Assembly (NCBI GenBank): GCA_963665505.1
Contig: OY762275.1
Coordinates: 682,001-746,000, forward strand
Length of the DNA: 64,000 nt
Direction: 5' to 3'
Origin: QANA01 sp963665505
GTDB lineage: Bacteria; Bacillota; Clostridia; Christensenellales; Christensenellaceae
Shown one piece after another: positions 8,286-16,866 of this stretch. How positions within the stretch are numbered: the stretch's first letter is position 1; each line of letters starts with the position of its first letter. Below the pieces are notes generated by a model. The model was not told where the DNA came from. It searched no databases and saw nothing but the letters and a program-made list of their open reading frames with translations. The translations under genes were made by a program, and so were the position numbers.

Positions 8286-9926
8286 CTAATCAAGAGAAGC
8301 CTGTTTGCTTACCGGCGGCACAGGCTTGAACCCGGCCTGTTTGGCCGCGCGCAGGCTCAGCCGGCCGGATACAAAGAGGCGCCCGCCCTTTTCCTGCATA
8401 CGCTTGCCAATTTCGGCCATCAATGCGGCCGCATCCTGTTCTCTGCACGATTTTTTGTACGCGCGGCATGTGGCGGTACTGTTCTCTGCGGCGGAGAAAA
8501 ACGCCGCGCAGACGATGTTGTCTTCTTTTTTTATCAGCAGGCATTCGTCCTGTCGGTAGAAATGCCGCGCAACTTCGCCGACGGGGAGATTGAACAGCAG
8601 AGCGAGTTCTTGCATATCTCCGACGCCCGCCCGGGATACGCGGCTTTTTCCTGCGGCGGATCCGGGATTCTCCTGCCCGGGCGTGTATTGCAGCGCCGTA
8701 GTGGGCGGCAAATGCAGCTTGCCGAGCAGGTAACAGAACAGCCCCTGCCGTTTGACAGAAGCGGATGCGCGCCTGTAGCGGGTGCGCAGAGCGGAGAAGG
8801 ACAAAGCGTATTTTACCTTGCCCAACGTGTTGCGTCTGAATAAAACGATGCGCCGATGTTTTTTCAAGGCCGCTTTGAGCGTGTATTTCAAACGCGGCAG
8901 AATGAACCGCAGCTGCGAAGCGATATCGGATTTGGGGAAATAGAGGTTGGCGATCGTGTCCTGCGCATCCGTCCATTCCGCCTTGTATTCTTCATAGCCG
9001 ATGCCGAAATCGACTGTCCGGGCGGCATTTTCAAAGCAGAACCGGATATATTCCTGTTTGATCTGCTTGCCGGGCGCATAGATGCTTAACAGGTTTTCAT
9101 GGGCGGACCGGTAAAACAAAGCCCGGCCGTTACAAAGGAACCCGTATTGGAAAGCGATCATGCGCGTATCCAGAAAAAGGCCCATGGGCATTGCTTTCCA
9201 TCCGGCGTCTTTATAGGAAAGCAGAGCGGTAAAAAAAAATTGGGATTGGACATCGTCGAATCCGCTGGTATCCACTTTTTCCTTCCAACGAGAACCGTGG
9301 AGCGCAAAGACGGCGGGCATATCTTCAGCCCGCAGGGGCCGGAACGTCACTTCGCCCAGCGCTTCCAGCCTTGTCCTGTTCCTGCGCATATGGCGGCGGT
9401 TATGTGTGGAGAATTTGTTTTTGAAATAGGTCTGATACGCCTGCCCGCCGATATGAATCACAGGAGAAGGACCTTCCACGGAGAGAAAGCGGCGATGCGC
9501 CGCCTGCAAAAATGAAAGCAGAGCACGATAAGGCCACGACTGATTATTCAGGCCCGAAAAATCGAACAAGACAGAGCCTTTGCGTTCTTCCAATGCCTGC
9601 ATGAGCAGGCGGACGCCCGCCTCCCTGTAGGCCGGCAAAACGGGGAATTCCACATGCGTGACTTGCGGGGTACCCATCAGCCGGCAATGCCGGCTGTGCT
9701 TACCCGACGTCAACATGAGCGGAAAGACGCCTACCAGGCGGTCCCCCTCGTAAAGGGCGTAGGTCAGCGGCTGGTGCTCTGCACCGAACACATTCCACCA
9801 GGCGGAAAGCCAGGCGGGGTCTGAAAACGCGAATTGGCTGTCGGTCTGCGCAAGCAAGGCATGCCAGTCTTTTATGAATGTTTCGTCTTTTTGTGTGGGA
9901 AAGCGGGTAAGCTTCAATTCAGGCAT
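8286..9926 (-). CDS. BcsL/CelD-type GNAT acyltransferase-like protein, paralogue
   Basis: The chosen ATG at 9926 begins MPELKLTRFPTQ, just after the stop of the flippase gene; the longer open frame would overlap that gene by 150 bases. The 546 residues share layout with the neighbour: a GNAT_6-like domain with WLSAWWNVFG near residue 40 and VDFGIGYEEYKAEWT near 310, a basic linker, then a short second GNAT-like part. The pair probably arose by duplication and may attach two different acyl or aminoacyl groups. The function is inferred from family and operon context only. Confidence 0.7.
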   Translation of the reverse strand: MPELKLTRFPTQKDETFIKDWHALLAQTDSQFAFSDPAWLSAWWNVFGAEHQPLTYALYEGDRLVGVFPLMLTSGKHSRHCRLMGTPQVTHVEFPVLPAYREAGVRLLMQALEERKGSVLFDFSGLNNQSWPYRALLSFLQAAHRRFLSVEGPSPVIHIGGQAYQTYFKNKFSTHNRRHMRRNRTRLEALGEVTFRPLRAEDMPAVFALHGSRWKEKVDTSGFDDVQSQFFFTALLSYKDAGWKAMPMGLFLDTRMIAFQYGFLCNGRALFYRSAHENLLSIYAPGKQIKQEYIRFCFENAARTVDFGIGYEEYKAEWTDAQDTIANLYFPKSDIASQLRFILPRLKYTLKAALKKHRRIVLFRRNTLGKVKYALSFSALRTRYRRASASVKRQGLFCYLLGKLHLPPTTALQYTPGQENPGSAAGKSRVSRAGVGDMQELALLFNLPVGEVARHFYRQDECLLIKKEDNIVCAAFFSAAENSTATCRAYKKSCREQDAAALMAEIGKRMQEKGGRLFVSGRLSLRAAKQAGFKPVPPVSKQASLD

Positions 9927-9949
9927 GGGTATTTCACTTTCTTTCGGAG

Positions 9950-11215
9950 TCAAGCCGTCCGGGCCGGCGCACGCTTTTGTCTTGCAAGCGCTTTTTGCAG
10001 GATCAGCATATTGATGCAGAGCTGCAAAACGGCGGTTATGAGCAGCGACAGGGCGGCGCCGTAAAGCTGCAGCCATGGGACAAAGATCATATAGCAAACC
10101 ACGCCGAACAGCAGGACGCCGCCGTATGCATAGGGCTGCAGTTTGAACTGGTGGGTGGCGGTGATGGCGAACCGGGAGATCTCGCCCGCATACGAAAGGC
10201 CGGCGATCCCCATGATCATGACGAACAGCGGCTGATAGACGGCATACCCGGGTTTATAAAGCAGGGTAAGGACAAAATCGCCGAACAGGGCCGCGCCCGC
10301 CGTCATTACGGCCCCTATGCCCAAAACGGCCAGAACCATGTTCCGCAGTATTTTACGGAAACCGGCGATATCGCCCCGGTTGAACAACCGGGACATACGG
10401 GAAGTCGTGGTCTGCCCGATGCTGCTAACGACCAGGCTACCCACGGTCATGATGTACAGGATGGAAGAAAAATATCCCAGAGAGTCGGTATCGAGATAGA
10501 CTTCAACGAAATAGGAGGAAACGTTTTTATTCAGGGATATGAAGAGCAGCGCGATCCCCATGGGGAGGCTCAGCCGGAACAGCTTCCATAAGATCGCACG
10601 ATCCAGCCGGACACGCAGGGAAGCATACACGGCGGAAACCGGCAGGTCGTATACGAGCAGTATGAGCAAATAAGCGGCGGCCATGCCCGCGGTGGCCAGG
10701 ACGATGCTTTGGGTCTGCCACAACAAAAGGCCCACAAACACGATGGAAAGCGTGCTTTTTAAGATCTGTGAGATGCCCAGTTTATCCAGCCGCTCCTGGC
10801 GCTGCATGAGGCCATAGAGCAGGTCGCTGATGGTTTCAAAACTTTTGGAAAGCCCTACCATGAAAATGACGAGCCCGAGCTGCAGGGTGCTCTGCCAGCA
10901 GGATATCCCGCATACCACCAACATGGCCAGCAGCGTGGTGAGCAGACGCATGCCCAGGTAATGCCCGAATTCGTATTGGTCCTTTGTATCCGTGGCGATG
11001 ATCGACCGCAGGTCAAAATCTGTGAGCATAAAAATGGGTGTCGTAATGGAGAAGGCAAGGGAGTACTGGCCGACAATCTCAACGGTGCTGAGTTTGGCGA
11101 TCAGGATCAGTAAAAAAGCCCTCGCTGCCGCATAGACGACTTTCCCCGCAAAATTCCAGGAAAGATTTCTGCTTACGGATAAGGGGCTTTCATTTTTTGT
11201 TGTAAGTTGTGCCAT
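9950..11215 (-). CDS. Wzx/MATE-like polysaccharide flippase
   Basis: The ATG at 11215 has GGAG upstream; the longer open frame lacks a ribosome site. The 421 residues form about 12 hydrophobic segments typical of the oligosaccharidyl-lipid flippase superfamily (RNLSWNFAGKVVYAAARAFL at the N-terminus). It should move the lipid-linked repeat unit across the membrane before polymerisation. It lies between the polymerase/ligase gene and the two GNAT genes. Confidence 0.85.
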   Translation of the reverse strand: MAQLTTKNESPLSVSRNLSWNFAGKVVYAAARAFLLILIAKLSTVEIVGQYSLAFSITTPIFMLTDFDLRSIIATDTKDQYEFGHYLGMRLLTTLLAMLVVCGISCWQSTLQLGLVIFMVGLSKSFETISDLLYGLMQRQERLDKLGISQILKSTLSIVFVGLLLWQTQSIVLATAGMAAAYLLILLVYDLPVSAVYASLRVRLDRAILWKLFRLSLPMGIALLFISLNKNVSSYFVEVYLDTDSLGYFSSILYIMTVGSLVVSSIGQTTTSRMSRLFNRGDIAGFRKILRNMVLAVLGIGAVMTAGAALFGDFVLTLLYKPGYAVYQPLFVMIMGIAGLSYAGEISRFAITATHQFKLQPYAYGGVLLFGVVCYMIFVPWLQLYGAALSLLITAVLQLCINMLILQKALARQKRAPARTA

Positions 11216-11256
11216 AATGTACTCCGTTCCGGCATGGATATATATGCATACGCCTC

Positions 11257-12810
11257 TTACTTTCTGTTCCGTGCGTCCTGGCAAACGGATAGGGGGTCGT
11301 AGTTTTCAGAAGTTGTCCGGATCTTCTTTTTTTCCGACCATTGTTGATTCAGCTCGTATAGTCCGATGCCGATGAAAACCCAGAAACTCCGCCAGTGGAG
11401 CGTATCCACGGCGAGGCTGCTGACCAGCAGCCCGCAGAGCACGGCGATCGTTACGGCCGAAGACAGGCCTGTTGGCGTATCTTTAGCAATTATACCTTTT
11501 GTGTTTCCCGAAGTCAATTTATAAGCCTCCCCCGCGGGCGGGGTATGGGAAATGGAAAAAACCGCGGGAGAGGTGCCTACGGAAAGGCTTGTATCGGATA
11601 CTGCCGGGGCAAACGAACTGTTGCGTTTGGCAGCTTTTCGCAGTTGTATATGATTCCGCAGCAGGGAAACCATCAGATACCCGATCGCGCCGAAAAAGAA
11701 CAGGAACCCGAGGATGCCGTTCTCTGCGGCCGTACGGATGAAGAGGCTGTGCGCGGAGAGTTTATATCTGGTAATGGAGGCAATGTTGTTTTCAAACTGG
11801 CCGGGCCCGCAACCCCACAGGTTGTCCAACAACAGTTGCAGTCCGCCTTCCTGGGCGCTGAACCGGTTGGAGTCGTAATCTTGCAGCTGTGCTCTGTCGG
11901 AGATGAACTCGCTTAAGCCCGTTTCTTCCATGAAAGGTAGTGTGAAGACAAAAACGAGGGCGGCCAGTACAAACAGGATGGGGATAAGGCGTTTGGGTTT
12001 CAGGAATTTTAACAACTCGCCTTTCAGAAGATAGTACATGAACAGCGTGACGGCCAGATTGATCCAGGCGCCGCGCGAAAAGCTGAAGATGACGCCAAGC
12101 GTCATCGTGATGATCAGGAACAGGTGTACGATGCGTTTGGTCCGGAGCAGTTTCCGTTTGGAAAAATCGTCGACAAGCATCAGGATCGCCGGCACAAAAA
12201 AAGGACCGAACACGTTGGGGTCTTTGAAAAACCCGCGTACGCGGAAAGAATCTGCCATCAGGATATCGCTGAAAAAGCCGAGATACCCGACCAGCCCCGC
12301 CAAAAAAGAGCAGAAGGCCGCCACGATATAGGCAAGCAGAATTGAGCGGATATTGCTTGTGCGCGCATATGTCGCAAGGAAGAACGCAATGGCAAACAGG
12401 TATAGCGTGATGGCATAATAGCGGATCGATTCGCTTTGATCCATCGCCAGCGCGATCCCGGGCAGACAGGCGATAAAGTAACCCGCAAATAGCAGGACGA
12501 CATAGAATGCCGGGCCTTGCAGCCGGGGTTTGTACAAACCGGAGATCAACCCCAACGGCAATGCGACGCAAAAGAGAAGATCGGAGGGCGAAGGCTCTAT
12601 GTATACGAAGAAAAGAAGGCAAACGCCCGCCAACACCAGAACGTGATAAATTTTTTTAAAAAGGATAGTAAGGATGGCGGCACACAGGAAAAGTACCAGC
12701 CCGGCGACCGGAAGCACACCGAACAGATGTGCGATACCTAAAACTGGTATGGAAACGGCCAGCAGCAATATGGGTAGTACTTGTCCATGGTGCAATTCCT
12801 TTAATTTCAT
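11257..12810 (-). CDS. O-antigen ligase/Wzy-type polymerase
   Basis: The 517-residue, multi-spanning protein starts at an ATG (12810) that overlaps the glycosyltransferase stop as ATGA, with GCAGGAG upstream. The Wzy_C/O-antigen ligase region is near residues 190-390, including FSRGAW and a large external loop (LWGCGPGQFENN...HSLFIRTAAENG), the usual signature. In a Wzx/Wzy system it would polymerise repeat units on the outer face. A ligase role cannot be excluded. Confidence 0.85.
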   Translation of the reverse strand: MKLKELHHGQVLPILLLAVSIPVLGIAHLFGVLPVAGLVLFLCAAILTILFKKIYHVLVLAGVCLLFFVYIEPSPSDLLFCVALPLGLISGLYKPRLQGPAFYVVLLFAGYFIACLPGIALAMDQSESIRYYAITLYLFAIAFFLATYARTSNIRSILLAYIVAAFCSFLAGLVGYLGFFSDILMADSFRVRGFFKDPNVFGPFFVPAILMLVDDFSKRKLLRTKRIVHLFLIITMTLGVIFSFSRGAWINLAVTLFMYYLLKGELLKFLKPKRLIPILFVLAALVFVFTLPFMEETGLSEFISDRAQLQDYDSNRFSAQEGGLQLLLDNLWGCGPGQFENNIASITRYKLSAHSLFIRTAAENGILGFLFFFGAIGYLMVSLLRNHIQLRKAAKRNSSFAPAVSDTSLSVGTSPAVFSISHTPPAGEAYKLTSGNTKGIIAKDTPTGLSSAVTIAVLCGLLVSSLAVDTLHWRSFWVFIGIGLYELNQQWSEKKKIRTTSENYDPLSVCQDARNRK

Positions 12811-13973
12811 GAAACTCTCCTGCAGCGTTTTGCAGCGCAATGTTCCACAACGGGGTATTCGTACAGTTCCCTGTACTGGGAAACCATATCGGACAGATCA
12901 AACTGCCGGGAAGCCAGAGAACGAGCGGCTTCTCCCATCTTTGCACGCAGTATGCGGTTATCCAGCAAGGCTTTCAGAGAAGCCACGGCCGTGTCCATAT
13001 CGGCATGGGGGACAAGGAAGCCTGTCTGCCCGTCCTTGACAAGCTCGGGTATGCCGCCCACTGCGCTGGCGACGACCGGCAGGCCGGCGACCATCGCTTC
13101 CAGTATGGATACGGGCAACCCTTCCCACTTGGAGAACAGACAGAAAATATCGGTGTAATGCAGGAGCGCCCGTACGTCGTTGCGCATACCGAGCATGGCC
13201 GCGTGTTTCTGCAGATGATGCGCGCTGATATAATCGGCGCATTCGGCGTACATCGGACCGTCTCCGATGATCAGCAGCATGTGTTTGTAACCCTCTTTAT
13301 ACAGTTGTTCGGAAGCTTTCAGCGCAAAAAGAGGTTCTTTGGGTTCGCTCAGACGTGCCACGAAAGAAAGGATAGGGACGTCTCTTGGGATATCCAGCGG
13401 GCCGGCGAGCTGAGGATTCATGTCCGAAACACCGTTATAGATAAGGTGCGCCTTGGGTTCGCTGGCCCATTTGTTACGGATGCCTTTCTCCATATCGCTC
13501 TTGGATACGAAGATGATCCCGGTGCAGCAATGGGCGACGAAGCGCTCCACATGGGACAATATGTTGTACATGCGCCCGGTGGTATTCCGATTGAGACCCC
13601 AGCCATGCACAGTATAATACACTTTGGGCATCCCGGCAATAGTCGCGGCCAGACGGCCGAGGATACCAACTTTCGAATTATGGAAATGCGCCACATCGAA
13701 ATGGGAACGTTTCATCAGCATGATCAGTTTGACCAACGCGGCAAAATCGTGGAAAGGAGACAAGTTACGTTTCAGGCATTTCCAAGCCTGGATCTGGATC
13801 TTATTGTCACGGGTCTTGTTGAGTTCCTCGACCCGGTCCAGCAATGTCCCGCCGGGCGCGGTCACGAGCGTGATTTCGTAAAGATCCGCCGGCAGATTGG
13901 ACAAGATATCGAATACGACTTGTTGGCTCCCGCCTGTTTCAGATTTTGTAATACACATTAATAATTTGATCAT
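12807..13973 (-). CDS. Family-4 glycosyltransferase
   Basis: The 388-residue GT-B protein has an N-terminal Glyco_transf_4 domain (ETGGSQQVV near residue 11, HFHNSKVG near 95) and a C-terminal Glycos_transf_1 domain with the EGLPVSILEAMVAGLPVVAS signature (EX7E motif). It is cytoplasmic and probably adds one sugar of the exopolysaccharide repeat. The donor is not predictable. It is the second gene of the riboswitch-controlled operon and overlaps the next gene by 4 bases. Confidence 0.9.
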   Translation of the reverse strand: MIKLLMCITKSETGGSQQVVFDILSNLPADLYEITLVTAPGGTLLDRVEELNKTRDNKIQIQAWKCLKRNLSPFHDFAALVKLIMLMKRSHFDVAHFHNSKVGILGRLAATIAGMPKVYYTVHGWGLNRNTTGRMYNILSHVERFVAHCCTGIIFVSKSDMEKGIRNKWASEPKAHLIYNGVSDMNPQLAGPLDIPRDVPILSFVARLSEPKEPLFALKASEQLYKEGYKHMLLIIGDGPMYAECADYISAHHLQKHAAMLGMRNDVRALLHYTDIFCLFSKWEGLPVSILEAMVAGLPVVASAVGGIPELVKDGQTGFLVPHADMDTAVASLKALLDNRILRAKMGEAARSLASRQFDLSDMVSQYRELYEYPVVEHCAAKRCRRVS

Positions 13974-14042
13974 AGTTACATTCCCTTCCTCTATAAACGG
14001 ATGTTTGTAAATGATGCGCTGTACTCCTATCGATGTAGGATA

Positions 14043-15317
14043 TCAGGGTATTTTCTTGAGCGGTGTACGATTGACGACGATCCCCAGCACAGATGCGTCG
14101 ATCTGTTCCAGGCGATGCGTGCATTTTTCCAGCGTATGGCAGTTGAGATTTTGGTAATCGCCTACCAGTATTACTTTTTTTACGATATTGGCGAGCATCA
14201 TGGTATCCGCGTGCAGCAGTATGGGCGGGCAATCAATCAGGATCATATCGTAATATTGTTCCATGCTTTCGAACAAAAAGCGCAGGTTTTCAAATTGGAT
14301 GCCGGCCGCATCGTGCGGCAAGACCATCATATCGATCTTGAAATCGGGCACATATTTGACAACGTTGTCCCCGACCATGCGGTGTGCATTCCGCTTGGAA
14401 GCGGCCGTCCGCAGCGTCTCGATCTTGTAGTACAGCGGGTCTTCGATGTTGCAGTCGACGAGCAATACGCGCTTGTTGGATTTGGCGATCGTAGAAGCGA
14501 TCTGCAAAGAAACGCCACTGTTGTCTTCTTTGGATTTCGGGCTGGTGATGAGGGCTGTCTTGACGGTATTCCGTTCGGCCAACAGCTGTACGTTTGTCCC
14601 GACGATACGCAGGTTTTCCTGCACGTTTTTATTGGCAGGCGTGCCGGCTTTATCCGTAGCCTTGGGGAGAAAACCCAGCACAAAAAGCTGCGGGAACTTG
14701 CACAGGGCGTACAGGTCGGAGTTTGTCTGCTCTTTCATATAAGACAGGATGACGAACAATGCGGCCGTCATCATCCCGCCCACTGCCGAAAGGGCGATAT
14801 TCAGCGGGATATTGGGGCTCGCCGGTTCGTCGGCCACTTTGGGTTCATCCATAATGTAGAGCCGGAGGTCTTCGAACAGGTTGCCCAGATTTTTCTCCAG
14901 GGTATTGATATAGGTATCAATGATGTTTTTGGATTTTTCGGCATTTTCCGTTGTGACTTCGATAGACAGGATGCCGGTATCGTAATCGACGTCTGCGCTG
15001 ATGAGTTTATGCATGTCTTTTACTTTCATATTGAGCTGCAGGGCATCGATCGTTTCTTGCGCGACCGTATCGCTTTCGGCGATGTTATAGAATAAGCGCA
15101 CAGAATTGGAATCGGGCAGGGTTATGGCGTTCAGATAAGTCGAATCGACCTCGGCGTCCGAATAGCTGATGATGACCATCGCATTGGATGCATACTTAGG
15201 CACGACAACGTAGGTACTGACCGCCCAGGCTGAAGCTGCGGACAAGATTGTCAGCAGAAGAATCAGCCAAGCGTATTTTTTTATTACTTTCAAATAATCG
15301 TAGCTTTCCATTTCCAT
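14043..15317 (-). CDS. Fused Wzz-type chain-length regulator and BY-kinase-like ATPase domain
   Basis: The first 195 residues are a Wzz/CpsC co-polymerase (membrane segments at about 17-39 and 172-193 around an external domain). Residues 195-424 resemble the CpsD/BY-kinase ATPase. The P-loop is degenerate: PKSKEDNSGVS at about 260-270 replaces the usual GxGKS/T, so the ATP-binding Lys is gone. Walker A' keeps one Asp (VLLVDC) and Walker B is intact (DMILID, 357-362). There is no C-terminal tyrosine cluster. It is probably a structural co-polymerase rather than an active kinase. ATG 15317 is 3 bases from GAGAGG, so ATG 15311 (two codons later, 9 bases) may be the true start. It is the first gene of the operon, behind three riboswitches. 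Confidence 0.85.
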   Translation of the reverse strand: MEMESYDYLKVIKKYAWLILLLTILSAASAWAVSTYVVVPKYASNAMVIISYSDAEVDSTYLNAITLPDSNSVRLFYNIAESDTVAQETIDALQLNMKVKDMHKLISADVDYDTGILSIEVTTENAEKSKNIIDTYINTLEKNLGNLFEDLRLYIMDEPKVADEPASPNIPLNIALSAVGGMMTAALFVILSYMKEQTNSDLYALCKFPQLFVLGFLPKATDKAGTPANKNVQENLRIVGTNVQLLAERNTVKTALITSPKSKEDNSGVSLQIASTIAKSNKRVLLVDCNIEDPLYYKIETLRTAASKRNAHRMVGDNVVKYVPDFKIDMMVLPHDAAGIQFENLRFLFESMEQYYDMILIDCPPILLHADTMMLANIVKKVILVGDYQNLNCHTLEKCTHRLEQIDASVLGIVVNRTPLKKIP

Positions 15318-15343
15318 TTTCCTCTCTGTCCCCACATAGAGAT

Positions 15344-15446
15344 AAAAAAACCAGGTTACAATAACTAATTGCAACCTGACAATCATAACATTTGCATGTT
15401 TTAGACTCACGGCTTTGCGTCGCCAGATTTCTCTGACTTTGCCAAT
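15344..15446 (-). ncRNA. Class-I c-di-GMP riboswitch, tandem copy 1 (gene-proximal)
   Basis: Read leftward, the GEMM-I signature is complete: GGCAAAGUC, a stem capped by a GAAA tetraloop, GACGCAAAGCC, GUCUAAA receptor strand, a GCAA-capped stem, UAUGAUUG and CAGGUUGC. The last element also forms the left arm of a terminator (CAGGUUGCAAU/AUUGUAACCUG then UUUUUUU). Pairing of this strand inside the ligand-bound aptamer would prevent the terminator, so an ON switch is inferred. It ends about 30 bases before the fused Wzz gene. Confidence 0.92.
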
Positions 15447-15548
15447 AAATTATATTCAATATAAAGGTTCTCTTTCGTACTTGTCAATTGTTTCCCCATG
15501 ACAATTTCTGGATTGCCTTGTCATACGGGCCCTACTGTTTATATATAT

Positions 15549-15659
15549 AAAAAAACAGGTTACAATATACATGAGAAATACATTGCAACCTGACGATCAT
15601 AACATTTTCGTGTTTTAGACTCACGGCTTTGCGTCGCCAGATTTCCCTGGCTTTGCCCA
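15549..15659 (-). ncRNA. Class-I c-di-GMP riboswitch, tandem copy 2
   Basis: This is the same aptamer on the same strand, with compensating changes: AAAGCCAGGGAAAUCUGGC in the tetraloop stem and ACACGAAAAUGU in the receptor stem. A terminator with a longer loop (CAGGUUGCAAUGUA...UACAUUGUAACCUG-like arms, then U8) follows. About 100 bases separate it from copy 1. Confidence 0.92.
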
Positions 15660-15725
15660 TTTTTTATTGTGTTTTCAATGTTTACCGGATACGGTTTTTC
15701 TTTTCCTGCAGCCATATCCCGAAAA

Positions 15726-15825
15726 ATAAAAAATCAGGTTACAATATATTGCAACCTGACAATCATAACATTTGCATGTTTTAGACTCATGGCTTTGCGT
15801 CGCCAGATTTCTCTGACTTTGCCAA
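15726..15825 (-). ncRNA. Class-I c-di-GMP riboswitch, tandem copy 3 (promoter-proximal)
   Basis: The aptamer core is almost identical to copy 1. It is followed by a compact terminator (CAGGUUGCAAUAUAUUGUAACCUG, then a U-rich tract). It begins about 20 bases after the predicted transcription start, so polymerase must pass three aptamer-terminator units before the first gene. Confidence 0.92.
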
Positions 15826-15853
15826 AGGTACATATTCAGAAACTGATATCATC

Positions 15854-15882
15854 ATTTTAAGGGATGTATTTTGTTTTGTCAA
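15854..15882 (-). promoter_or_regulatory. Promoter of the exopolysaccharide operon
   Basis: Read leftward: consensus TTGACA (15877-15882), a 17-base spacer, then TAAAAT (15854-15859). Start would be near 15847, just ahead of riboswitch copy 3. Confidence 0.85.
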
Positions 15883-15955
15883 TACATTTTTACAAAAAAA
15901 TCAAAAATTTTTTATCCGGACTTGCAACAAGGGTTCTTTTCCCGTCCATACCCGA

Positions 15956-15984
15956 TTGACATTCGGGAAAATAAAAGTTATTAT
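15956..15984 (+). promoter_or_regulatory. Divergent promoter for the priming transferase and LCP genes
   Basis: TTGACA (15956-15961), 17-base spacer, TATTAT (15979-15984). The 110-base leader that follows shows no riboswitch, so this branch appears not to depend on c-di-GMP. Confidence 0.85.
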
Positions 15985-16095
15985 GAGGGTGTCTTTTAAA
16001 TAAAAAACTAGAATAAACAGAAACCTGTTGGTTTACCGGAGCATTGGTTTTTGTAGCATCATATATTATATCATATATAAAAAGGGATTGATAGC

Positions 16096-16824
16096 ATGGC
16101 GACAGAAAAAAATAATTTTACGGCAAGACCTTGTGATAATCCAACAGCGAAGACCTCTGCTGCATGCTCCGGCGGCGAGACGTCCGGTGAGACGCCGGAA
16201 ATCGTCCGTAAACGCCCGGTCATCTATCCGGTAATCAAACGCTGCCTGGATTTTTTGTTTTCCTTGTTATTGCTTTTGCCGTTGCTGCCGGTTTTTTTAT
16301 TGATTGCCATTCTTATAAAGATAGATTCCGCCGGACCGGTTTTTTATAAACAGAAACGTATCGGCAAGGGGGACAAGCCGTTTTACATCTATAAATTCAG
16401 GAGCATGTGCGCCAATGCCGACGCGCTTCTAAAGGACCTGGATCCTGAAAAGAAAGCGGAATACGAGACGAATTACAAATTGCAGGACGATTTTCGCATC
16501 ACGCGCGTGGGCCGCTTCATCCGTAAAACGAATCTGGATGAGCTGCCCCAGTTGATCAATATCTTGTTGGGCCAGATGAGTTTTATAGGGCCGCGCCCGG
16601 TCGTCCCCAAAGAGATCGAGAAATATGGGGACCGCAAGGATCTGTTTTTGAGCGTGAGCCCGGGGCTGACGGGGTATTGGCAGGCGAACAGGAAAGCCGA
16701 CACATCGTATGAGGAACGTATCGAAATGGAACTATATTATGTGTTCCACCAATCGTTCCCGCTGGACGTCCGCATTTTCTTCCAGACGTTTTCGATCGCG
16801 TTTTCTCAGCCAGAAGGAAAATAG
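16096..16824 (+). CDS. Bacterial sugar transferase (priming phosphoglycosyl transferase)
   Basis: The 242-residue protein has a hydrophilic N-terminus, one hydrophobic re-entrant helix (about 50-73), and the Bac_transf domain with YKFRSM, FIRKTNLDELPQL and SFIGPRPVVP. The catalytic Asp-Glu pair of this family falls in NLDELPQ. It should move a sugar phosphate onto undecaprenyl phosphate and start the repeat unit assembled by the divergent operon. AAAGGGA precedes the ATG by 8 bases. Confidence 0.92.
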   Translation: MATEKNNFTARPCDNPTAKTSAACSGGETSGETPEIVRKRPVIYPVIKRCLDFLFSLLLLLPLLPVFLLIAILIKIDSAGPVFYKQKRIGKGDKPFYIYKFRSMCANADALLKDLDPEKKAEYETNYKLQDDFRITRVGRFIRKTNLDELPQLINILLGQMSFIGPRPVVPKEIEKYGDRKDLFLSVSPGLTGYWQANRKADTSYEERIEMELYYVFHQSFPLDVRIFFQTFSIAFSQPEGK

Positions 16825-16866
16825 GATACCTGCCGGCATTTCAACTTTCTATAGATCGCAAAGGAG

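Noticed and set aside
15344..15825. Three similar 100-base blocks could be a CRISPR-like or simple repeat array
   Set aside because: The conserved bases are those of the c-di-GMP-I aptamer, stems vary with compensation, spacing is not regular, and each copy ends in a terminator.
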